A stretch of DNA of 40,494 nt, from positions 1 to 40,494 of the forward strand of contig NZ_JACOIJ010000029.1 in NCBI RefSeq assembly GCF_014692495.1, read 5' to 3'. The notes beneath the pieces were generated by a model that had not been told where the DNA came from, searched no databases, and worked only from the letters and a program-made list of their open reading frames with translations. Of this stretch, positions 34,824 through 40,494 are shown piece after piece. This stretch comes from Sphingobacterium litopenaei. GTDB lineage: Bacteria > Bacteroidota > Bacteroidia > Sphingobacteriales > Sphingobacteriaceae. A program made the position numbers and the translations under genes. Each line of letters begins with the position of its first letter. The first letter of the stretch is position 1.

Positions 34824-36344
34824 CTAGTTAAATAATTCCAAAGCTTTCTTTACTCTAGAAATAACTTGTTCTTTACCTAATAGCTCCGTAATTAAGAACA
34901 CATCCGGACCAAACTTTCCTCCTACTAACATGATACGATAAGGCATCATCAGTTCTCCGATTTTCATTCCCGACTCAGCGACTTTTCCTTTAAAGAAAGG
35001 CTCTAAAGTGCCAGCAGTCCAATCATTTTGCTGCTCAAATTCAGTAATGATATTTTCGAAGAAAGCTGTTTTATCTGTATTCCATTTTGGTTTTACCGCA
35101 TCTACATCATACTGTGCGGGCTCTTGGAAAAAGAACGATGCTTGTCCCCAAAAATCAGAAACATACGTTAAACGTTCTTTCACTGCTGATAGCACGGTAT
35201 TTAAATAAGCTTCATCAAGATCAAAAATATTATTTTGTGCTAAAACTTCTTTGATTTGTGGAAAAAGCTCCGCGTTATCCGTTTTCTTGATCCACTCATG
35301 GTTGAACCACTTTGCTTTCTCAAAATCAAATTTAGCACCACTTTTGCTAATACGCTCTACAGAGAATTTTTCTATTAATTCTTCAATAGAAAACAATTCT
35401 TGATCCGTACCATCATTCCAACCCAACACACCTAGCATATTTATAAATGCTTCTGGCAAGAATCCAAGTTCACGGAAACCTTTAGTCAAATCACCCGATT
35501 TAGGATCTGTCCAATTCATCGCATAAACAGGGAAACCCAAACGATCTCCATCACGCTTGCTTAACTTACCATTTCCATCAGGTTTTAGGATCAATGGCAA
35601 ATGTGCCCATTGTGGCATTTGCTCTTTCCATCCTAAATATTCCCACAGCAACAAATGTACAGGCGCAGAAGGCAACCACTCTTCACCACGGAACACGTGC
35701 GAAATTTCCATGGCTTTATCATCCACAACCACTGCTAAGTGATATGTCGGCATGCCATCAGCTTTCAATAAAACCTTATCATCAATCAATTTTGTTTCGA
35801 AAGAAACACGACCACGAATCATATCGTCAAAAGACACAACTTCATCTTCGGGCATTTTAATACGAATAGTATGAGGAGCTCCTGCGTCTAATAAAGCTTT
35901 CGTTTCCTCTGCTGAAAGACTTAACGAATTGCGCAAACTCAATCTATTTTCATGCGAATATCTAAAGTTTGGTTGTATTTTTCGTTGTTCGTCCAATTCT
36001 TCGGCCGTATCAAATGCGTAATAAGCATATCCAGCAGCTACTAATTGTTCAGCATACTGACGGTAAGAAGGTTTACGCTCACTCTGACGATAAGGGCCAA
36101 AAGCGCCTGGATTCTCTGGACTTTCATCTGGAGAAATACCGCACCAAGCAAGACATTCATTGATATATTCTTCAGCACCTGGCACAAAACGCGTTTGGTC
36201 TGTATCTTCTATTCTTAAAATAAATTCACCTTGATGATGTCTAGCAAATAAATAATTGAACAAGGCTGTTCTTACACCGCCCAAATGCAATCCTCCCGTA
36301 GGACTTGGTGCGAAACGCACTCTTACTTTCTGTTGTGAACTCAT
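34824..36344 (-). CDS. gltX: Glutamyl-tRNA synthetase
   Basis: GltX charges tRNA-Glu with glutamate. The 506-residue class I enzyme has the HIGH-type motif in RFAPSPTGGLHLGGVRTALFNYLFAR (about residues 9-34), RIEDTDQTRFVPG, the middle GRVSFETKLIDDKVLLKADGMPTYHLAVVVDDKAMEISHVFRGEEWLPSAPVHLLL (about 170-235), and the KMSKS-type motif in GKLSKRDG (about 258-265), then LPEAFINMLGVLGWN and a helical anticodon-binding domain to the end. No feature points to a non-discriminating or shortened form; it has its own -7 box four bases from the ATG and its own terminator. Confidence 0.96.
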   Translation of the reverse strand: MSSQQKVRVRFAPSPTGGLHLGGVRTALFNYLFARHHQGEFILRIEDTDQTRFVPGAEEYINECLAWCGISPDESPENPGAFGPYRQSERKPSYRQYAEQLVAAGYAYYAFDTAEELDEQRKIQPNFRYSHENRLSLRNSLSLSAEETKALLDAGAPHTIRIKMPEDEVVSFDDMIRGRVSFETKLIDDKVLLKADGMPTYHLAVVVDDKAMEISHVFRGEEWLPSAPVHLLLWEYLGWKEQMPQWAHLPLILKPDGNGKLSKRDGDRLGFPVYAMNWTDPKSGDLTKGFRELGFLPEAFINMLGVLGWNDGTDQELFSIEELIEKFSVERISKSGAKFDFEKAKWFNHEWIKKTDNAELFPQIKEVLAQNNIFDLDEAYLNTVLSAVKERLTYVSDFWGQASFFFQEPAQYDVDAVKPKWNTDKTAFFENIITEFEQQNDWTAGTLEPFFKGKVAESGMKIGELMMPYRIMLVGGKFGPDVFLITELLGKEQVISRVKKALELFN

Positions 36345-36348
36345 GATG

Positions 36349-36356
36349 CAAAATTA
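36349..36356 (-). promoter_or_regulatory. -7 box of gltX
   Basis: The minus strand reads TAATTTTG, a match to TAnnTTTG, just four bases before the ATG at 36344; the start would fall at or near the start codon itself. No -33 TTG is seen. Confidence 0.4.
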
Positions 36357-36456
36357 CTTATTTCTCATTTAATAAATGAATTAGAACATCCCTACCTCGT
36401 CAAATAAAGATCAAATATTGAAGAAAATCCTTATTTTGTAATAGTTTTTATCGCGA

Positions 36457-37683
36457 ATGAATCCATATCAGTACAATACCAAACAAGCTTGGAAAGTAGT
36501 CCTTATTATAATTGCTGCCACCATTGGCATAGCGTCTCTAGTATATAGTAACTATTTAGTAAAGAGCTTATCCCAATCCGAGCGAACAAAAGCGGAGGTG
36601 TGGGCTATGAGTACCAGAAGTATTATGACCATGCCTGATGTGGACGATGAATTCATCAGTTTTGTATATGCTGTACGTGATAGTCTCACTTTACCTGCTA
36701 TTATTACCGATGAAAAAGACAACATAATCTTTTGGCGTGATTTAGATTCCACAAAAACCAATATTAAGATAGAAGATTCTACAAAAACGAATTTAGAATA
36801 CGATCCGAGCTACTTTCAAAGGGAATTAATTCGTATGAAAAGTGCACATAAACCTATTTTGCTGAATTTAGAAAATGGCGAGAAATGGTCGGTTTACTAT
36901 CACGATTCTAAAGCCTTACGCAATTTGAAAATATTTCCATTCATTCAACTTTCGCTAATTGCAATTTTTCTTGTCATAGCCTACTATGTGTTTAATTCCA
37001 TCAAACGTTCGGAACAAAACTTAGTTTGGGTAGGTATGGCAAAAGAAGCTGCTCACCAATTGGGCACCCCAATATCTTCTCTGATGGGATGGATTGAGCT
37101 AATTAAAATTAAATTTGACGCTGAAGATGACCAAGTGGTCAACGAAATGGAACGTGATGTTACACGCTTGGAAATTGTCGCTGATCGTTTTTCAAAAATT
37201 GGATCAAAACCTGCGTTGACAAACTATAATGTATATGAAGTCATAAATAACTTCGTGCAGTACTTCAAAATTCGAACTAGTGAAAAAATATCCTTTCAAA
37301 TAGTGGGTGAAACGCACGTCGAAGCGATGCTTAATGTTCCTTTATTCGATTGGATTATCGAGAACTTACTTAAAAATGCTGTCAATGCAATTGATACTGA
37401 AGGAACTATTACCATAGTTATTAAAGAAAATATTGCGAAAGAAGAAATTTTTATAGACATTAGTGATACCGGTAAAGGAATACCAAAATCCAATTTTGAA
37501 GCCGTTTTCCAACCAGGATTTACTACTAGGCAACGTGGATGGGGACTTGGCCTTAGTCTGACCAAAAGGATGGTCAGATATCACAAAGGCCAGATTTTTG
37601 TCAAAGAATCCGAAGTAGGAAAAGGCACTACATTTAGAATAGTACTAAAAAGTAATTTAAATTATGAACCTACTCAAGTCTGA
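36457..37683 (+). CDS. Orphan sensor histidine kinase
   Basis: This 408-residue inner-membrane kinase has two membrane helices (about 12-32 and 158-178) flanking a sensor part of about 125 residues outside the membrane. After the second helix are the dimerisation region with the phospho-accepting His in KEAAHQLGTPISSLMGWIELIK (about residue 200) and a HATPase domain: N box NLLKNAVNAID (about 305), G1 DTGKGIP (about 335), and G2 GWGLGLSLTKRMV (about 363). The sensor part has no family I recognise. No response regulator lies within the window, so it is an orphan by position. It overlaps the next gene by 20 bp. Confidence 0.93.
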   Translation: MNPYQYNTKQAWKVVLIIIAATIGIASLVYSNYLVKSLSQSERTKAEVWAMSTRSIMTMPDVDDEFISFVYAVRDSLTLPAIITDEKDNIIFWRDLDSTKTNIKIEDSTKTNLEYDPSYFQRELIRMKSAHKPILLNLENGEKWSVYYHDSKALRNLKIFPFIQLSLIAIFLVIAYYVFNSIKRSEQNLVWVGMAKEAAHQLGTPISSLMGWIELIKIKFDAEDDQVVNEMERDVTRLEIVADRFSKIGSKPALTNYNVYEVINNFVQYFKIRTSEKISFQIVGETHVEAMLNVPLFDWIIENLLKNAVNAIDTEGTITIVIKENIAKEEIFIDISDTGKGIPKSNFEAVFQPGFTTRQRGWGLGLSLTKRMVRYHKGQIFVKESEVGKGTTFRIVLKSNLNYEPTQV

Positions 37684-38176
37684 AGATTACCCAGCTATCT
37701 ACGAAGATTATATTGAAAATGTGCAAGGAAATGTGATGGATGAACTCGAAGCTCAACTCGAATCCTTTCCACTATTCATCCAAGATATCCCTAAAGAAAA
37801 AGAATTATACAGCTATGCGGAAGGCAAATGGACTGTTAAAGAAATCCTATGTCATATCATAGACACCGAACGCGTGATGTCCTATCGTGCGTTGCGATTC
37901 GCACGCAATGACATGACCGCATTAGCCTCATTTGAACAAGATGAATTTGTCGCTTTCGGCAGACATAATGAGCGCGAAATGAGCAGTATCATTGAAGAAT
38001 TTATCCACCTCAGAAAATCAAACATAGCTCTGTTCAAGACATTTAATGAAACGGAATTAAGTAGAAAAGGTATGGCTTCGGATAGATTAATCAGTGTACT
38101 TGCCTTTATTTATGTGATCGCAGGACATTTAAATCACCATAAATTTATTTTGCTCCAAAAATATTTAAACAATTAA
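37664..38176 (+). CDS. DinB-family metal-binding protein
   Basis: This 170-residue protein has the DinB/YfiT four-helix fold. Seen are the helix GKWTVKEILCHIIDTERVMSYRALRFARND (first metal-type His about residue 65) and the closing GHLNHHKFILLQKYL (His about 154 and 158). Such proteins bind a divalent metal; some act as thiol-dependent transferases with bacillithiol, others are of unknown role. It is encoded 20 bp inside the end of the histidine kinase gene and 2 bp before the thioesterase gene, so the three are translated in a coupled operon. Confidence 0.88.
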   Translation: MNLLKSEDYPAIYEDYIENVQGNVMDELEAQLESFPLFIQDIPKEKELYSYAEGKWTVKEILCHIIDTERVMSYRALRFARNDMTALASFEQDEFVAFGRHNEREMSSIIEEFIHLRKSNIALFKTFNETELSRKGMASDRLISVLAFIYVIAGHLNHHKFILLQKYLNN

Positions 38177-38178
38177 GC

Positions 38179-38601
38179 ATGATTTGGAATAGGGAATATA
38201 CATTAGAAGAAATAAATGTTTTGTTTGAGAGGAATATGACGGGCTTTTTAGACATAAAAGCCTCTTCTATTAGTGAGGATTCCTTAGCAGCAACCATGCC
38301 TGTAACGGATAAAGTGCTACAGCCATACGGAATTTTGCACGGTGGAGCATCGGTCGTACTTGCAGAATCAGTAGGAAGCGTTGCCTCCGCTTTGATTATC
38401 AACACCGACACACATAATGCAGTAGGTTTAGAAATTAATGCCAATCACCTTAGACCGGGGAAATTGGGAAGTACTGTAGAAGCCAAATGTACACCTATTC
38501 ATATTGGAAGAAGTACACACGTATGGGACATAAAAATCCATGATGATAAGAAAAGATTGATTTCCATCTCCAGATTAACAGTTGCTATTGTAAAGAAATA
38601 A
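38179..38601 (+). CDS. Hotdog-fold thioesterase
   Basis: The 140-residue protein has the PaaI/MenI-type hotdog fold, which hydrolyses acyl- or aryl-CoA thioesters. The block YGILHGGASVVLAESVGSVAS (about 52-72) contains the conserved HGG and the catalytic Glu in the following helix, as in 1,4-dihydroxy-2-naphthoyl-CoA hydrolase and PaaI. The next strand NHLRPGKLGSTVEAKCTPIHIGRSTHVWDIKI is typical. Menaquinone synthesis genes are absent nearby, so the substrate is open. It is the third gene of the kinase-DinB-thioesterase operon and is followed by a strong terminator. Confidence 0.88.
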   Translation: MIWNREYTLEEINVLFERNMTGFLDIKASSISEDSLAATMPVTDKVLQPYGILHGGASVVLAESVGSVASALIINTDTHNAVGLEINANHLRPGKLGSTVEAKCTPIHIGRSTHVWDIKIHDDKKRLISISRLTVAIVKK

Positions 38602-38619
38602 AAACGTGAGTTTTTCAGA

Positions 38620-38656
38620 TTAAAAAGTCCAAGCTTTTTTAGCTTGGACTTTTTAA
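38620..38656 (+). terminator. Terminator after the thioesterase gene
   Basis: TTAAAAAGTCCAAGCT pairs perfectly with AGCTTGGACTTTTTAA around a 5-nt T loop, 18 bp past the stop; works on both strands. Confidence 0.88.
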
Positions 38657-38783
38657 TTAATATTTTTTGGAAAAAATTATAGATTCCATCTACAAAAAAT
38701 AGTATCGAAGGATCAAGATTAATTCACATTCATCACATTTGGCTAAAAAAATAAAAAAACTTAAAACTTTTTTTACCAAATCA

Positions 38784-38871
38784 TTGTTATCCTTTTAAAG
38801 TACCATTCATTTGGTAATATGATACGGTTTAGGTTTTTAGAGAGACTTCGCCCAACGAAGTCTCTCTTTTA
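38784..38871 (+). ncRNA. Candidate short RNA or attenuated leader ahead of the FucP gene
   Basis: An intrinsic-terminator hairpin (AGAGAGACTTCG with CGAAGTCTCTCT, 5-nt loop, then TTTT, 38839-38871) stands in a 436-bp gap with no ORF before it, and the previous operon has already ended at 38656. TTG at 38784-38786 and TTCATTTG at 38806-38813 (one mismatch to TAnnTTTG, 19-bp spacer) could be a promoter, giving an RNA of about 50 nt from about 38820. It could instead be an attenuator for the FucP transcript. Confidence 0.4.
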
Positions 38872-38890
38872 TTATAATTCTTAAAAAGAA

Positions 38891-38900
38891 CAAACGTTTG
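38891..38900. promoter_or_regulatory. CG-centred palindrome upstream of the FucP gene
   Basis: CAAACGTTTG is a perfect 10-bp palindrome with the CG centre common in LacI-type operators, 137 bp before the transporter start. No regulator gene is next to it. Confidence 0.35.
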
Positions 38901-39037
38901 ACTGAATTATTTTTTTTCTAAAATCCATTTTATTTTGTTAGTCTTGTAATAGGAACTAGACTATTTTAAACCGTGAAATAAACATTATATCATAAATTGT
39001 TCCTGCGAAATATTAATTAAAAATATTAAATTTTAGT

Positions 39038-40348
39038 ATGTCTTCAACATCACAGTCTAGCGCTTTACCAAATGCGCCACAAAAGACAGCCTTTCTACCG
39101 ATGGCAATTTGTTGTCTTTTATTTTTTATTCTTGGATTCTTTACGTGGGCAAATGGTGCATTAATTCCCTTTGTTAAATTAGCTTTCAGTCTGGATTCAG
39201 ATTTACAAGCTTTCTTTGTTTTATTCGCTTCCTATATTGCCTATTTCTTTTTAGCCTTACCAAGTTCATGGATCATTAAGAAAACTGGCTTTGAAAATGG
39301 CTTAATTTTGAGTTTAATATTATTAGGAGTTGGATCTTTAATTTTTATCCCTGCAGCCCACCAAGGCAGTTATAACTTATTTTTATTGGGGATATTTGTT
39401 CAAGGTTCTGCAATGGCCTTAATGCAAACAGCTGTTAACCCATATTTGAGTATTATAGGCCCCATCGATAGCGCGGCACAACGTATTGCCATAGCGGGCG
39501 TTTTCAACAAAAGTGCGGGCATTATTGTGCCATTTATTCTAGGAGGTATCTTATTAAAAGGTTCGGCTGAAATATCAGAGAAATTACAAAGTCTTCCTCC
39601 AGGTCCAGAGCACGATGCTCTAATGAACTCGCTATTGAGTAGAGTAGATACTCTGTATATTATTTTGGCTGTAGTAGTTTGTCTGTTTGGTTTAGTAATC
39701 AAATTAGCCAAAATGCCTCCTGTAGATGTTGACCAAGAAGATGAAGACTCATTAGCAGCTCAAGGAAATGATAAGAAAACAAGTGTTTTTAATTTTCCTC
39801 ATTTATTTTTAGGCTCATTAGCTATTTTCTTTACGGTAGCTGTGGAAGTAATGGCAGGAGATATTATTGGTACATATGGTCATCAATTAAGTTTACCTGA
39901 ATTCTTTGTAAAATATGGTACTGCATTTACATTGTCTTGCATGTTGGTAGGCTATTTTATAGGAATTATCGCCATCCCTAAATATGTAACCCAGCAATAC
40001 GCTTTACGTATATGTACATTTGTAGGTATCGCTCTTACTGTAACTTCGGTATTTACATCAGGATTAACATCCTACATATCATTAGCCATGTTGGGTATTG
40101 CGAATGCATTATTATGGCCTGCTATTTTTCCCCTGGGCATCAAAGGTTTAGGTAAATTTACAAAAACAGGTTCTGCTATAATGATTATGGGTATTGCCGG
40201 AGGCGCCGTATGGCCTTTAGTTTATGGTTTCTTAAAAGATACTGTAGGAATGAACTTTCAATATGCCTTCTTATTAGCTATGGTTCCTGCATATTTATAC
40301 ATCTTGTATTTTGCGACTTGGGGTCATAAAGTAGGTAAAAAAGCTTAA
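39038..40348 (+). CDS. Sugar MFS transporter, FucP family
   Basis: This 436-residue inner-membrane protein of the major facilitator superfamily belongs to the FucP (L-fucose:H+ symporter and glucose/galactose transporter) family. It shows about twelve hydrophobic helices with a long loop of acidic residues in the middle (about 225-245, VDVDQEDEDS). Family-like blocks are CLLFFILGFFTWANGALIPFVKLAFSLDSDLQAFFVLFASYIAYFFLALPSSWIIKKTGFENGLILSL (helices 1-2), QGSAMALMQTAVNPYLSIIGP (helix 4) and ANALLWPAIFPLGIKGLGKFTKTGSAIMIMGIAGGAVWP (helix 10-11). The substrate sugar is not decided by sequence; glucose/galactose or GlcNAc are both possible. A group II intron lies 22 bp past its stop, on the other strand. 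Confidence 0.92.
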   Translation: MSSTSQSSALPNAPQKTAFLPMAICCLLFFILGFFTWANGALIPFVKLAFSLDSDLQAFFVLFASYIAYFFLALPSSWIIKKTGFENGLILSLILLGVGSLIFIPAAHQGSYNLFLLGIFVQGSAMALMQTAVNPYLSIIGPIDSAAQRIAIAGVFNKSAGIIVPFILGGILLKGSAEISEKLQSLPPGPEHDALMNSLLSRVDTLYIILAVVVCLFGLVIKLAKMPPVDVDQEDEDSLAAQGNDKKTSVFNFPHLFLGSLAIFFTVAVEVMAGDIIGTYGHQLSLPEFFVKYGTAFTLSCMLVGYFIGIIAIPKYVTQQYALRICTFVGIALTVTSVFTSGLTSYISLAMLGIANALLWPAIFPLGIKGLGKFTKTGSAIMIMGIAGGAVWPLVYGFLKDTVGMNFQYAFLLAMVPAYLYILYFATWGHKVGKKA

Positions 40349-40369
40349 TAGCAAATTAAATATAATTGG

Positions 40370-40494
40370 ATAGGAGGAACGGGATTAATTCCCGTTCCGA
40401 CCTTCCACAGCACCGTACGTACCGTTCGGTATACGGCGCTTCCCTAAGTTGTAACACGAACTCGCTTGTATTCTGCCAGTAAAGATGGGTATCC
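40370..40494 (-). mobile_element. 3' end of a group II intron, running off the window
   Basis: Read on the minus strand, the sequence holds a well-formed domain V (40409-40440: 5' arm AGCGCCGTA pairs with TACGGTGCT, apical CC-GAAC-GG, with bulge) and a domain VI hairpin (40376-40398: GGAACGGGA-ATT-AATCCCGTTCC on the minus strand), followed by CCTCCTAT near the 3' splice site. The domain V triad AGC is intact. The rest of the element, including any maturase gene, lies beyond 40494. It sits just behind the FucP gene in opposite orientation. It aligns over more than 120 bp with the decayed copy at 11748-11880. The exact 3' end (about 40370) is a judgement. Confidence 0.78.

Noticed and set aside
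1..40494. CRISPR array, tRNA or rRNA genes, prophage
   Set aside because: No regularly spaced repeats, cloverleaf sequences, rRNA segments or phage genes were recognised while reading both strands.

Overview
The window is AT-rich DNA from a member of the Bacteroidota, most likely a Sphingobacterium-like Sphingobacteriaceae. The evidence is two SusC/SusD outer-membrane nutrient-uptake pairs, a DUF4270 lipoprotein next to a Kelch lipoprotein, several lipoproteins whose signal peptides end in S-C, FucP-type sugar transport, near absence of Shine-Dalgarno sites, and -7 promoter boxes of the form TAnnTTTG. No ribosomal RNA, tRNA, CRISPR array, prophage or intact transposase was seen. Most of the window is ordinary chromosome.

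Layout. 1-11.4 kb, minus strand: two consecutive SusC-SusD systems, SusC2-SusD2-lipoprotein (11428 to 5544) and SusC1-SusD1 (5126 to 166). The two SusC genes share a 71-bp start region that is almost identical in DNA. 11.4-12.3 kb: no gene; it holds the decayed remains of a group II intron placed exactly behind the terminator of the next gene. 12.4-15.2 kb, minus: a GHL10 lipoprotein (DigH-like) and nagA, which suggest cell-wall amino-sugar recovery. 15.3-23.3 kb, plus: a 38-residue membrane protein, ridA, a secreted lipoprotein, a small unknown ORF, recG, an MscS-type channel, hflX, a nonsense-mutated four-helix-bundle (23S IVS-type) gene inside inverted repeats, and lipB. 23.3-28.7 kb, minus: a frameshifted outer-membrane barrel gene, an MBL-fold hydrolase, L-serine dehydratase, a GH3 beta-N-acetylhexosaminidase-like enzyme and a TetR regulator. 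28.8-31.5 kb, plus: a TonB-receptor-like barrel protein divergent from the TetR gene, with a clear inverted repeat between them. 31.5-36.3 kb: pncA (minus), DUF4270 and Kelch lipoproteins (plus), gltX (minus). 36.5-40.3 kb, plus: an orphan sensor histidine kinase, a DinB-fold protein and a hotdog thioesterase in a tight operon, then a FucP-family sugar transporter. The right edge enters the 3' end of a second, better preserved group II intron on the minus strand.

Functionally, GHL10, NagA and GH3 could together release and process GlcNAc-containing fragments, and the SusCD pairs and FucP-type transporter bring in outside glycans or sugars; their substrates cannot be read from the sequence. 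The most unusual signals are the paired intron remnants, the IVS-type element with inverted-repeat ends and a single TGA, the near-identical SusC start regions, the -7 boxes lying only 4-17 nt from start codons, and hairpins that overlap start codons.
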